Below are positions 1 through 11,289 of a stretch of DNA of 64,000 nucleotides, piece by piece. This DNA comes from Tetrapyrgos nigripes (Eukaryota; Basidiomycota; Agaricomycetes; Agaricales; Campanellaceae). Positions within the stretch are counted from its first letter, which is position 1. Each line of letters starts with the position of its first letter. Below the pieces are notes generated by a model. That model was given only the letters and a program-made list of their open reading frames with translations. It was not told where the DNA came from and did not search any database. The DNA lies in NCBI GenBank assembly GCA_013368315.1, contig JAACJM010000267.1:46181-110180 (forward strand). The letters run 5' to 3'. Made by a program: the position numbers and the translations under genes.

Positions 1-753
1 CGGAAAAACGCTTCCCCATTGCATTCGTATCCAAGCGCACCTCAGTGTCAGAACGCCGTTAAAAACCATTCCTACTCGAATTTGCTGCCCTCAAATTTAG
101 CCTAGACAAATTCTCCGACATCATCTGGGGCTTCCCTGTCGAAATAGAAACAGATTGCCAGGCACTGAGGGACGTACTCAGTAACAGGGAGCTAAATGCC
201 GCTCACGCTCGGTGGCGTGACGGTATCATGTCATATTGCATTGTGGACGTCAGGCATATACTAGGGAGACTGAACGTGGTAGCTGATGGCCTGAGCAGAA
301 AGTGGGAGGGTAAGCCGAGGGAAGATGGAGATGGTAGCGAGTGGACAGTCTCCGAAGATTGGGAGGTTAGCTGAGGTCTGGTTAATGATGTTTGTCAAGT
401 GCAGGAGTGGTCAAGCAGGTATGAAGACATAAAAGAAAGGTTTAAAGATGAGCGGTTGTTTGTGGAAGTGATTGAGGCACTAGAGGGGCTGCATTTGGCG
501 GGTTCATATGAACGAAGAAGAAGGGCCAGGCACCGCGCAGAAGGTTACATGATTGACAAGGAAAGTCGGAAGTTGTGGTGGGTAGGAAACTCCAAAAGTA
601 TCTGTGCGAGAACTAAGGGATTGGGGACATTGGATGGAGTACAACTTGAGGGAGAAGTGAGGAAGGAGAGAACTCAGAGTGGGAAGATGTTGAGGAGGAG
701 TAGAGCTTGGGTAAGTTCTTACAGGTGACGAGGGCGTTGCCATTTTTAGTGGG
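1..753 (+). pseudogene. Truncated Ty3/gypsy pol 3' end (RNase H / start of integrase)
   Basis: Frame-by-frame reading gives the end of an RNase H domain (FLLEFAALKFSLDKFSD, DCQALRDVLSNRELNAAHARW, then ILGRLNVVADGLSRKWEGKP), a linker with SEDWEVS, and the start of the integrase zinc-binding region (RHRAEGYMIDKESRKLWW). It matches the second half of the gypsy element at about 25.2-25.8 kb. After about position 590 the integrase core is missing and a short C-terminal tail runs to the stop at 726-728, so this copy has a large internal deletion. A TGA (about 373) interrupts the linker where the other copy has coding sequence. The 5' part lies outside the window. It is a dead fragment of the same or a sister family, lying head-to-tail with the full element that begins at 996. 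Confidence 0.75.
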
Positions 754-922
754 GGCACATGTAGTAGGGGGTTCTGTGAGGATTAGTCATTGTTTGTACA
801 TGTTTGCCATAAGCTTTAGGTAGAGTAGAGCCTTGTAGGCGAGGCAGAATGAATCAACCAGATCATCATCTTCTAGTCTTCATCACTGCTGGCTACACCA
901 GCACACTGAGCAGTCACAACAC
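754..922 (+). repeat. Probable 3' LTR of the truncated upstream gypsy copy
   Basis: A purine tract (TTAGTGGGGGCACA) directly precedes TGTAGTAGGGGG, the same arrangement as the polypurine tract and LTR start at 27136-27148. The following bases align loosely with the 996-1157 LTR (shared TTGTTTGTAC, GTAG, GAGGCAGA-type stretches) but are clearly diverged. The right boundary is uncertain. Confidence 0.4.
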
Positions 923-995
923 TGAAGGATGGATGGCTGGACTAGCTTAAGTAAGCTCTAGCATGACTATAGAGAATGGGTACACGTTAGTATGT

Positions 996-1157
996 TGGAG
1001 TAGGAGGATAAGGGATTATGGCTCCTTTGTTTGTACTTGTTTGGCTGCAGCCTCTACCTAGATACAGCTTTGTAGTAGATACCCGAGAGACACAGAACCA
1101 CGACGTGACTCCACGTTGGCACTCGAGTTAGGTCAGGTTCCCCCTCAGCTGTCTCCA
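996..1157 (+). repeat. 5' LTR of gypsy element
   Basis: The 162 bp begin TGGAGTAGGAGG and end TCTCCA, and are repeated at 27148-27307 with about 5 percent difference. Both LTRs contain TTTGTTTGTACTTGTTTGGC and end in CTCAG(N)4CTCCA. This is unusually short for a gypsy LTR. Confidence 0.85.
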
Positions 1158-1160
1158 TCT

Positions 1161-1178
1161 TGGTGACGAGAGTGAGCT
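1161..1178 (+). other. Probable tRNA primer-binding site
   Basis: TGGTGACGAGAGTGAGCT starts three bases after the LTR end. A PBS begins with TGG, complementary to the tRNA CCA end, and this spacing is normal for Ty3/gypsy elements. The primer tRNA was not identified. Confidence 0.6.
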
Positions 1179-1593
1179 TCGATACCTGTGAAACTTCCCT
1201 GCACCACCATCACAACCAGACATAAAAGAACACACGTCACCCACATTTTCAGTCCACATTGCCGGTTTCCAGTCTCTTATATGTCCTCACTGCCAGTTTC
1301 TGAACCCGAACCACTCACTACACCCTGGCGCTATACCGTGGTCAATTTTTTGACAATTCTCGCTCCCCAAGTCCTACTACAAGAGACAGTTCAACTACAC
1401 TAACCGCACCTGACTTTGACTTGTGGTTCACTCCAGTCACCTGGAGAGAATCCCAACCAATTATATTGTCCTCCACTGAGTCATCCATATCAACATCATC
1501 AGAAAGTGATGACGGTCTACTGTCCTTCCCACCATACAACACACCTTTTCCAAAAACACAACCCCTAGACCACACCCTAACCGCCAGCGCACG

Positions 1594-2883
1594 ATGCCCT
1601 TGGAGGAACTTAGTCTCTTCTATGGTGATGGCCATGCCTCCGAAAATCTGCATGTCTTCATCAAAAAAGCAAAACAAAGATTATCACACGTCGTCAATGA
1701 CAAAGAGCGTATTGAAGACTTCAAGGACCTTCTATTTCCATCTGGTCCAGCAGAAGTATGGTATGAGAAGGTTATGGAGGAGGAAACACCACCTACTATA
1801 TGGAAGGAATTAGTAGCAAGGTTCGAGAAGCGTTGGCTGAAGCCAGTCCAGGTCAAGAAGAGTGCAGGAGATTATGTAACAGAGCTATCAGTGTACAGGA
1901 TGCCAGAGGAGGATCTAGGAAAGAAAGTTGAGAAAGGAGGAGTTGAAGTGTGGAGTCACATCAAAATGGCGAATAAGCTTGACGAGCTGGCACATAACGC
2001 CGGTATTCACGAGAGTGAATTCCTCATTGTCCCAGTTTGGCACAACCTTCCCAACATTCTTCAAGGCCTGGTGCTGTCAGCACAGAAAGATTGGACATCA
2101 TTCTGGGAGGCAATCAAGGCAGCCGACATCGAGTTCATTAAGAAGGAGGTGAAGAAGTTACAGGAGGAAAAGGAGAAGGAAGCAGAGAAGGAGAAGAAGG
2201 AGAAGGAGTTGATGGAGAGGTATGATCAGATTTTGGGCATGGCGGGTCCAGCGCCAGAGACACCAACAAGAGGACTCACTGGACGTTTTGCAGCTGCTAG
2301 CCTTGGAGCCAATGTCCCAGTCTATGGTGGTTTCAGGGGTGGATACAATGGTGGAGGATATGGAGGTTGGGGATATGGACAAAGAGGTGGAGGATTCAGA
2401 CAGCCACAACGAAGCATCACACATCTTACTGAGGCACAAAGAGCCATCCTCCGAAGGAACGTCACAGCATTAATATGCCACCCCAACACTGAGACAGGTC
2501 GGCAGGCATACCATACCCAAAAGGAGGAATGGGCTCAGCGGCATGGAGGCAATGCTACCCTGGTCACATTTGAACATCCCTACCCTCTCGAGCCTGGCAC
2601 TTCCAACGTGTGTACTGGTGAGTGCTTCCAGTGCGGAAAAGGTGGCCACTGAGGCGACATGTGTCAAAACTGAACCCTGAATGAGAAGGAGAAGGCATGG
2701 AGGCGACTGTACAGCAGCGAGCTGGGTCCATACTTGCGAGATGACCCCAATAGCGTAGTTATGGCTTTCATGGACTATGGTTATGAAGGGTATGGTTATG
2801 GAGGGTATGGATATGGAGGATATGGGTATGAAGGAATGTATGGGAGTGAGAGCCAGGGAAATGGAGAAGGGCCGTCTGCATAA
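1594..2883 (+). pseudogene. gag: gag polyprotein of gypsy element
   Basis: An ORF of 352 codons opens at MPLEELSLFYGDGHASENL. It has a retrotransposon Gag-like alpha-helical region (VWYEKVMEEETPPTIWKELV, then ARFEKRWLKP), a Lys/Glu-rich coiled segment at about residues 190-212 and a Gly-rich stretch (about 245-270). It ends with a CCHC zinc knuckle, C-F-Q-C-G-K-G-G-H-x4-C, which binds genomic RNA. The TGA at 2650-2652 falls inside the knuckle right after the His. Reading continues in frame through a second TGA (about 2671) and a GYGYGG-rich tail to TAA at 2881-2883. Both TGAs sit where Arg (CGA) would fit. The Gly/Tyr-rich C-terminus is low complexity. The upstream 1158-1593 is untranslated leader. 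Confidence 0.8.
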
Positions 2884-3074
2884 ATGCCCAACAGACGGCC
2901 CAGAATGATACAAGGCTGGGAGGAGTAGAGGTCCCTAGGCGGGAGGAGGCTTGGCCTAGGGAGAACGAGGCAGGCCCCACATGGACTGAACGTAACTATA
3001 CTTCTGTTCCTGATGTAAACAAGTCACCCGAATGTGAGATTGTCGATCTGTACTCAGTGCAAGATGAGGACAAA

Positions 3075-5167
3075 AGAGTGGTACCATTCGTCCATGAGTT
3101 GGGAATACTCGGAGTAGATGGGGTGGTTTTGGTGAAAGGATTTTTCGATGATGGGGCTATGGTAGCAGCAATGTCAAAGGATGTTTATCACCAAGTTAAG
3201 GAATGACTCACAGGGTGGAAAGCATCATACAAGCAGTTACGCATGGCAAACAGCACCATAGTTCCAAGCCAAAGATGCTGGGAAGGACGGCTCAGTCTTG
3301 GGGGTGTGGAAATAGAGGGTAGCTTTGAGGTATTTGACAGTGGAGGGGCTTGGGAGTTCCTGGTTGGAAAACCATTATTAGCTCAGTTCAAAGCTGACCA
3401 CAATTATGATGGGGACATTATACACACACCTTGTGGGACAGGTTCAGTGGTTTTGCAGAACGAGCTCTTGATACAGCATGGAGAAGAAATGGGGGGCAAT
3501 CAGCATGATCCCCCCTCGAGGCGAGTCTCAAACAATAACCTGATACAAACTAAGAGCATTACTAATCCCATCACAATGGTAGCCTTGGAGAAACATGAGC
3601 AGCCCACCTTCAAGTGCAAGGTTATACTGGAGGAGGTAGAGGACGAAGAAGAGCCATGGATATTTTGGCAACAACGGGGTGTCAATATATTTGCAAGAAG
3701 AAGAGCTAAACGAAACGTTTGGAAACAAAAGAAGAAAAACTTACAGTGGCAGACAGTGGAAGGCATCAAGAAGGTGGTGGAAGAAGTTGCACTGAGATTG
3801 ATAAAAAGGAGAGCAAGAGTGGTTGGGAGACGACGGTGGACACTGAGTAGAAGGAAAAGCATGCGAAAAACTTCGTGGGGGGTAGTCGTGCACCCCCCTT
3901 GAGGGAAGTCTCTGCCAGTAATCCTCTCGATATGAACCCTACAACTGACACAGCTGCACTTTCAGACCACCCAGTATGTCATGTATCAGTCGATGACGCC
4001 GTCGTCGAGGGACCTCTCAGTGATGAAATGCCTACAGAGGGGTTGAAGGATGAGGAAATCTTTATGTGAAAGTCAAATCCATTCTTACCACCTAGGGTTG
4101 ACCGCGTCTTGAAAGAGATCACTATTGGGGACGACTTGTCAGAGGAGGAACTGCTTTGCACTATCAGTCAGCAAAGTCCATGCTGTACTCATGGTCACGG
4201 AAAGTGACGGTCCCATGATCCAAACGTATATAAAAAGTTTGAGTCCATCTTGCACACGCAATGTCGGCTTTGCCCCGATCTTTTGCCACAGATGGGTATT
4301 AAACATCCCAAAGATCAATGGACTGAAACTTGGGCTTAAGTTGGGTATTGTCTAGCTCAAGGTGAAGGAAAATTCTACAGCACAAAGAAGCATGGGAGAC
4401 CGTCACTTTCCGTGACCATGAGTAGAAGGTGCTGTGCATTGGCTCAACATACCTGAAAACACCCAATTTCCAAAAAAATGTACATCAACAACCTCTAACA
4501 CCACCTCAAAAACTGTTCTTCCACCAAAAGATTGACGAGATGTTGAAGGCTGGCATAATAGAGCAGTGCCGCCCAGATCAGGTCAAGTGCGTATCACCTA
4601 CGACACTAGCCCAAAAGGCTCATGAGGGTGGCGGCTTGACATTGGAAGAGCTACAGCATCGTGTCAACGATCAATGCTTGCTTGTGGGAATAGGGCCCTC
4701 CTTTCCACTGCCACCGAGGCCCAGAGAGAAGCCTGCACAGAAATGGAGGATCTGTCAAAACTTTGATGTGGTCAACAAAGTCATGAAAGTCGCACCAATG
4801 CCTCAAGGGGATATCCAACCCAAACAACAACGGGTTAGTGGACACCGGTACTTATCCCTCTTCGACTTGGCTTCAAGATTCTATGCCTGCGAGGTCGACC
4901 CGGAGTCCCAACCATATACGTGTTTCTTCGTGGAAGGAAGGGGTTACTTTTGGTACAAATGAATGCCATTTGGACTCACAGGTGCCCCATCGACATTTGC
5001 ACAAATGATGGCAGACCTTCTGGGAGACCTTTTGGTAGAAGGAGTTTTGGAGCTCTTTGTGGATGATGGGGCGTCAGCAGCAAATACCTTTGAGGAGATG
5101 ATGGAGAAGCTTACCAAGTTACTGACGAGAGTCAGGAAGAGAAAACTGTCCCTGTCGGCATCAAAAT
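3075..5167 (+). pseudogene. pol: pol (first part): aspartic protease and reverse transcriptase of gypsy element
   Basis: The protease region reads GVVLVKGFFDDGAMVAAMSK, with DDGA at the usual D-T/S-G-A active site, then VEIEGSFEVFDSGGAWEFLVGKPLL, a retropepsin-like flap and C-terminal region. Reverse transcriptase follows: the palm entry KIDEMLKAGIIEQC, the WRICQNFDVVNK motif, RYLSLFDLASRFYACEVDP, MPFGLTGAPSTFAQMM, and the catalytic box ELFVDDGASA (FVDD rather than the common YxDD). In-frame TGA codons occur at about 3205, 4067 and 4960 (YK*MPFG), all where Arg is expected. The reading frame is also broken by the MITE at 4188-4422. It stops after KLSLSASKS, where the 19.5 kb transposon sits; the same frame resumes at 24716. 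Confidence 0.85.
4188..4422. mobile_element. MITE with TA target duplication (mariner-like)
   Basis: Terminal inverted repeats CTCATGGTCACGGAAAGTGA (4188 on) and its complement (ending 4422) extend about 25 bp and are flanked by TA on both sides (4186-4187 and 4423-4424). Internal sequence is non-coding. Excising the element with one TA rejoins the pol reading frame exactly (KVHA before, EGAVHW after), which confirms the boundaries. TA duplication points to mobilisation by a Tc1/mariner-type transposase. The TIR is not the same as that of the Tc1 copy at 5793. Confidence 0.85.
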
Positions 5168-5455
5168 CACCTCAGGCACCCCCTGGGAGCTACCTCCTTA
5201 GGCTGTACTCTCTCTGTACAGATTTCAGCCTTAAGGTAGGTAAATACCTGGGAGGCTCCCTGGCTGTAGGGAGCTACCCACACTCCCTGGGAGCCTCCTG
5301 GTATTGTGTGTCTAGGCTCCCATAAACCCTAGATTGTGTATGCTGGGAGCTCCCAATGTCCTGAGGGAGGTACCACCTCCTGTCACTCTGTCACAGGGTG
5401 TCCGGGTCTTTTTTTCTCAAAAATGCGGCTTTTCTGCTTTTTAGATTGTTATTTT
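5168..5455 (+). repeat. Left terminal inverted repeat of KDZ giant
   Basis: 288 bp, nearly identical to the complement of 24427-24715. Contains several GGGAGCTACC/GGAGCTCCC motifs, the same core found in the subterminal arrays. The inner end is at AACAATC/GATTGTT followed by TTTTA, after which the two sides diverge. Confidence 0.9.
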
Positions 5456-5792
5456 ATAAGCTTGGTTCTTATGCTTTTTAAAGTCTTACTTGTGTCTCAT
5501 GTATGTAGTTAATGTAGCTAGCTACCACAAAAATATGTCTCTACATTGTACTTACTACTTAGCAATATTACTTATAGCTTTCTAGTCATCATTGCTCAAA
5601 CATAGAGGTGGCACCTAGGCAAATGAAATTCTTGGTAGTCAGTTTATTATATAGTTTAATATATAAAGCTGGTATCTATCCGATTTTTATCAGGCCTTAT
5701 AATCGGGTTAGGGAAAAAGTATAGACACTTTAGATTGCTTGTCAGACCCAGGAATCTAACGGGAACTCTTGCAACATCAATTGAATCAGATA
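5456..5792. other. Unassigned subterminal DNA of KDZ giant
   Basis: AT-rich DNA between the left TIR and the Tc1 copy. I see no ORF or repeat of note. Confidence 0.5.
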
Positions 5793-7414
5793 CAGTTCAA
5801 AAAATTGTCCACATGTTTCGCATTTTTGGAAAGATTGCCAATTTAAGCAATACTGAGTAGAGATATTGAAATGTGGTCAGTGATGGCAGAACGCCCTTGA
5901 TAAGAGCTACAATAATCTGTTTTATTTGTCCTATTTGGCTCAAAACTCATGGAGATATGATTGATTTAAAATGGTATGTCATTTGGACAATTTTTTGAGT
6001 TGCCACTTCAAAATCAGTATTGTAACTATGTGATGTCTCATAGATGACATCATAAGTGGAGTTGTACAATGATGCAATGGCTACATCATAATGATATCAT
6101 AGCTGCCAGCTGGACCATATATAAGGGCATCCAGTTGTTCTATAGCCCTCATCAAATCATGAGACCCATCACATCCACCCAGAAAGACAATATCCTCTCT
6201 CTCCTCCAAACTTCTGCTTCATCCAGGGAAATCTCTGCTAAAACTGGGGTATCCAAGTCAAAGATTGCTTCTCTGGCCAAAGAGATGTATCCTGACAAGG
6301 AGAACCATCAAGCAGGGCGTCCTAGAAAGCTGTCTACCACTGATGAACGTGCTGCTATCCAACAAATCAACACTGGCAAAGCTGAAAATGCTACAGAAGT
6401 GGCCAGAAACATCAATCCCCTCCTTGACCAACCTGTCTCCACCCAAACCATTCGAAATTCCCTTCTCAGGCATGATGTGGACACATCTAAAACGAAGAAG
6501 AAGCCCAAACTCACTGCAGCTCACAGGAAGGCTCGTTTAAACTTTGCACAGAAGTACAGAAACTGGACTGTGGATGACTGGAAAAGGGTTATTTGGTCAG
6601 ATGAGACTAAAATCAATCGATATGGGTCAGATGGACAGCAGTATGTGTGGGGGAGGAAGGGTGAATCCTTGGGAGAGAGAAATGTGGTGGAAACAGTCAA
6701 ATTTGGAGGAGTAAATATCATGGTGTGGGGATGTATGGGTGGGAAGGAGTTGGAAACATGGCAGAGGTGGAGGGCAGGATGAATGCAGAGCAGTATGTGG
6801 ACATTTTGGAGAACAACCTTCTGGAGAGCATGGATATTTTGGGTGTTGATCCAGAGGTGGCCATTTTTCAGCAAGACAATGATCCTAAACACAAGTCAAA
6901 ACTGGCCACCAAGTGGTTTGAAGACAACAACATCCATTGCATGAGCTGGCCTGCTCAATCTCCTGACCTGAACCCCATTGAACACCTCTGGACAACCCTC
7001 AAACACAAGCTCAATGGATATGACACAGCACCCTCTGGAGTTTGGGAAATATGGGACAGAGCAGCTGAAAAGTGGGATGAAATCACAGAAGAAGATTGTC
7101 AGAAATTGATCAGGAGCATGCCTAGAAGGATTGAGGCTGTGTTGAAGGCCAAAGGAGGGCATACCAAGTACTGAGCTAGCACTTTCTGTATTTTCACTTG
7201 CATGTCAAAAAATTGTCCAAATGACATACCATTTTAAATCAGTCATATCTCCATGAGTTTTAAGCCAAATAAGACAAAACAGACAGAATATTGTAGCGTT
7301 TATCAAGGGCTTTCTGCCCATCACTGACCACATTTTAATATCTCTACTCAGTATTGCTTAAATTGGCAATCTTTCCAAAAATGCGAAACATGTGGACAAT
7401 TTTTTGACCCACTG
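5793..7414 (+). mobile_element. Tc1/mariner transposon, nested in the KDZ giant
   Basis: The 1622 bp element is flanked by TA (5791-5792 and 7415-7416). Long terminal inverted repeats cover 5793-5998 and 7205-7414, starting CAGT and CAGTGGGTCAAAAAATTGTCC respectively; three bases are missing at the left tip. Each TIR carries the TCAAAAAATTGTCC motif at its outer edge and again, inverted, at its inner edge, a double-site arrangement known from IR/DR Tc1 elements. A single transposase gene lies between. TIRs differ at scattered positions, so it is not brand new. Confidence 0.92.
6160..7174 (+). pseudogene. Tc1-family DD34E transposase, one frameshift
   Basis: The N-terminal paired-type helix-turn-helix region (STQKDNILSLLQTSASSREI, AKTGVSKSKIASLAKEM) is followed by a GRPRKLS hook and a second helix-turn-helix (VARNINPLLDQPVSTQTIRN). 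The catalytic domain shows the first Asp in VIWSDETKINRYGSDG, the second in IFQQDNDPKHKSK and the Glu in SPDLNPIEHLW with 34-residue spacing, i.e. DD34E, the cut-and-paste transposase triad. MRPITSTQ at 6160 is the likeliest start; the upstream in-frame Met at 6069 adds an unrelated tail. A single missing base near 6738 (after VWGCMG) moves the frame to WEGVGNMAEVEGRMNAEQY, so the protein is interrupted before the second catalytic Asp. The C-terminus GGHTKY is the normal end. Confidence 0.9.
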
Positions 7415-7583
7415 TATATAGTTAGATATATACATAGATTATTACCTGTGGCCTCACCTTCCCTCGCATCACTTTCTTTGGCCCACCCGCCTGCTCTTTC
7501 CCTTGCCTTGCCAATTAACTAGTTTATGTGAATATGTACCTAGCAATTATACATCTCGTTTGTATGCCACCTCCCTCTTCCTC

Positions 7584-7806
7584 TGGTAGCTACCAAGCCT
7601 TCTCTGGTAGCTCCCACTCTCTCCCTGGAAGGTGATGGTAGCTACCAGAGAAGGCGTGGTAGCTCCCGCTCTCTCCCTGGAAGACAGTGGTAGCTACCAG
7701 AGAAGGTGTGGTAGCTCCCACTCTCTCCTGGGAGGGGAGTGGGAGCTACCACGCCTCCCTCGGTAGCTCCCACTCTTTCCCTGGAGGACAGTGGTAGCTA
7801 CCACTC
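7584..7806. repeat. Left subterminal repeat array of KDZ giant
   Basis: Four 52-53 bp units start at about 7584, 7636, 7689 and 7741, each with TGGTAGCTACCA and, about 25 bp on, GGTAGCTCCC. The GGTAGCTACC core is a perfect 10 bp palindrome. The same core dominates the array at 23.4-23.9 kb at the other end and occurs in the TIRs, so these are candidate transposase-binding sites. Confidence 0.8.
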
Positions 7807-7971
7807 TGCTACTCTGCCTTCAAAATTGACAAGCTGTAGTTCACGCAAGTGCAACAGCTTGTACAAGGAAAACTTTTCAATAAATGATTTTCATAACTAC
7901 ATAAGACAAGACACGTTAAACTATTCGGTTCCTAATATTACAACGTTAAACAACTCAATTTACTGTTAGTG

Positions 7972-10900
7972 TCAGGTCAAGTTAACTTCGCCCCGCTCCA
8001 AATCTCTGTATCCCTCGATTATGTCCTGGGAGTCAAGATGCTCCGTCAAACTATCGCTGTGTCCCTCCATGTACTCCGTCCCGAATTCATCATCACCCTC
8101 GCTATCACCGATTGTTGAATTGAAAAGGTTTTGTCTTCGTACTTCTCCAATTTCACCATCTGTAGGCCGTTTTGCGCCCCAGGCAAGGTTCTCGTCAATC
8201 AGAATGGACCGCTCCCAGTGGACATAGGCCGTCAAGAGGAACTGCTTGCGCTGTTGCAGTTGATGAAGAAGACCTTCATTTTCTGAATCATAAAAGCCAA
8301 TAAGTTAAAAGCTGTAACATATAAAAAGACCCTCACCTTTGCACGACTCAATTGCCAGCAAGACTGTCTGCCATTCTTCTGCAAACCACTCAAACAACGA
8401 CTTTTCCTCCCTCACTAAGCGTTCCTCCTCCTTAGTTGCCCGGTTGAGCTCCAGAAGAGCTCTAATACCCTTGCGGACATCGTCGTTGGCCATCCACGGT
8501 GGTGGCAAATCATTTTCATCTTCACCGAGGCCTGCATCCTGCCAAATGTCCTCATCAACGTCCAAGTTGAAGAGGCTTCCTTTCTCTATCCTCTGTGGTG
8601 CAACAGCCTGAACAGGAGCCTTTCCCTGGCATATGAGAGAGGAGATCTCATCACAGAGTGTGTTGTATTTATTAGCCAACACGTTTATACTCAGATCTCG
8701 GTGTTGAATGGCATCCTGATTATGAGCGTGAAGGCGTTCTTCTGTGTAATACAAATCATTATCGTAGTCAGTACTGTACTCTGCTAATCCATAGAGATGC
8801 TCACCGCTTCTTTGGTGTCGATAACACCTTTCGAGCCAGGTTAACTCAAACTTCCGGGCAATCAACTTCTGACGCAGGCGTTGCTTGAGAGCAAGTGCAT
8901 TCAGACGTTTCGTGTAAAAGGGATGGTTTTGGAGGTTCTTGAGCTCTCTTTGTTCTGCTGCACCTAGTTGCCATTCCTTCTGAGCGAGCTTAATCCTGTT
9001 GTTGGTCCCTTGTTTGACGAGCTTTGACTAGTTCGTCATACATAGCCACAGTCTTGTAACGTTCGGTATTTGGTGAGATTATCACCCGCTCGAGGTCAGT
9101 TATCTTGGATTCGATGACGTCCAGGCTTTCATGAAGGCGAAGGGCTTCTTTTACGACTGCTTTACCTGCATGAGCATGTTGTCCTAAATAAAGCATCCCA
9201 TACTCGTCAGTCTTGTCAATATTGTAAACCGAATGTAAACGCACTAGGAAGAGGTCTAGTTTGTGCTTCAACCTGCTCATTCCACTGCGCCCTGAGAAAG
9301 CTTTCGTCTTGTGTGGATTCGGCCAGGTCTTTGGTGGCGTCCTCACGCCGATTATATACCATCCTCTTCTTCCTCTCTAGAGAGCTCACCGAGCTAAGGA
9401 AAACCAGATCGTTATGGCGGTGGAGTTGCATGTCCAACGTGTATAGCTGGAGATAATACTGTAGACTTGTTAACAATTTTTTCCATGCAATGAATAATGA
9501 TGACTTACCCCAACAACTCTGGTGTACGCTACCAAGTGATTCAGGCAGCTCCAACACTGCTCACAGCCTTCGCCATCACAGAAACCAAACCAGACCCGTT
9601 TCCGTGGATGGTAGATTAGTTGACATGCCCAGTTATGACCATAGGCATGAAATACGGAAACGGCCCAAAAAATCTGCTTGTGGAATTGCTTTAAAAACCC
9701 CCACTTGAGGCAGCTTTGTTCTAGCTAGCATGCGATGTCGTAGAGCAATCCTATCTTCCAGTCATCAGGCAAATGTTCGAAAAGAGTCGCAATCATGGCT
9801 AGGGCGTAGTGTTGTTTCTCGCCCACAGACTCCATGGATACCATAAAGAGCGCCGCATCGTGGATACAAAACATTCTGGCGCAAGCGGTCGCGTCATAGC
9901 CTGCAGCTGGTGACTTAGCCAAGTTCTCCTGAGCAGCGTGAAAGCTGGATTGGCACCCGTCGAGGGCAGACTTGGGTACACGCATCCCATGCTCGAAATG
10001 GTCCTGCGGTAAGTCTTCATCGTCTCTCTTTCCATGCGTGGGCGGACGACCAGACCTTGTATCCTCAACAAGCCTCTCCCACTCTTTCACTGTCATCTCT
10101 GGAATGAAAAAAGTGTCCGGGTGGAACCAGGGAGGGTCTCGTCCACTCTTCTTGTTGTGTTTCTGGGTGAAGCAAGCGTCTATGGTGACGAAACATCGAG
10201 GTCCAGGGGTGGGCTCCTCCAGCGATGTGCTCCCAAAACATTTTGGACATCGTGAACGGAGATATTCACTAGGACGATTTCGTCGTTCACTTGGTTCTGG
10301 TGGAGTCTCGGATGGGGTAGTTGGGGGCAAGGTTGAGCCGGCAATGATAGGTGTGGACGGTGCTGGCTCCTGAGGCCGTGCAGAACTTAACAGCTGATCT
10401 CTAGCATGTTCCAACTTGATTTTGACCACTTCCTCAGTTGCGTCCTGGCCTGAGAGCAGTTCCCAAAACGCCGGCGTAAGGGGTCCTGCCCATGCAGTCG
10501 GTAACCTTGCTCTGAAAGTTGCTCCATAAGTGCTCCAGTCCAGGCTGTCACGTTGGGTGATATCCGCAGGTACAGACGAGCCACGAATTCCAGCATACAG
10601 ATATCAACCGCCAGCATGGGCAACACTGGCGCACATGGAAATAAACCGTTCTTGACGAGCTGGACCGCGGCAGGAGCACATTGGTCACAAATCCACAGCT
10701 TGACGGTCTCGATACCTAAATAATAGTCATTTTTAGTAGATGATTGAATGTGAAAAGTATAACAGACGTACTGAAGAAGCGAATAATGATCACCGAATGC
10801 CAGCGACCCTTCTGACACTCACAGCTCTCCTCAAACTGGTTATCAGGGTCATGACGCAAGTTTTTTAGTCCTTCTAAGCAAATCCATATAGGGTTCCACC

Positions 10901-11289
10901 AGCGTCGGTATGGTGACCTTCAGCCAACGTCTCCACTGACGCTCTTTCTTCAGCTTTTGGGATTGTTTATGAGGTGAGGCTGGCTCGGGATGCATAAACT
11001 CCTGCAACAATGGAACAACGTCGTCTTCTTTGGTTGGCGCTATGGCAGCAAGTGGTTGATTTTCCTCATCCAGTCGAGCAGGATGATCACCATTCAGCCC
11101 AACTTGGCCATGAAGACGGGGATGATTTGATTTCTGGGTCAAAGACACACCTCCACCGAGGTAGACCAGATCTTCCTCCCCCTTCCTTCGTCATTTCATG
11201 CCTGCACCAGGGCCGATGACCTTAGGCCTATAATCCTGGGCTGTGAATTTGTCCCGAGGTTTCTTTGGCGACCTATAGCGACTGGCCAT
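7972..11289 (-). pseudogene. KDZ-family transposase, decayed
   Basis: Reading downwards from ATG at 11287-11289: MASRYRSPKKPRDKFTAQDY, a TGA at 11191-11193 (GMK*RRKG), then the conserved QWRRWLKVTIPTLVEPYMDLLR, a Cys-bearing CECQKGRW segment, NGLFPCAPVLPMLAVD and DPLRRRF. The core follows: FVTIDACFTQKHNKK (catalytic Asp region), CIHDAALFMVSMESVGEKQHYALAM and LYDIAC, with a TAG at 9725-9727 directly after. It then reads FHAYGHNWACQLIYHPRK, DGEGCEQCWSCLNHLVAYTR, a helical C-terminal part ending QTRPLP, and the long tail (LFNLDVDEDIWQDAGLGEDE, EEWQTVLLAIES) to 7972. KDZ enzymes are DNA transposases of basidiomycete genomes. At least two stops (both explained by C-to-T change) and two frameshifts (after DPLRRRF, and near 9300) make this copy inactive. 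Several short introns are probable. Confidence 0.88.
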
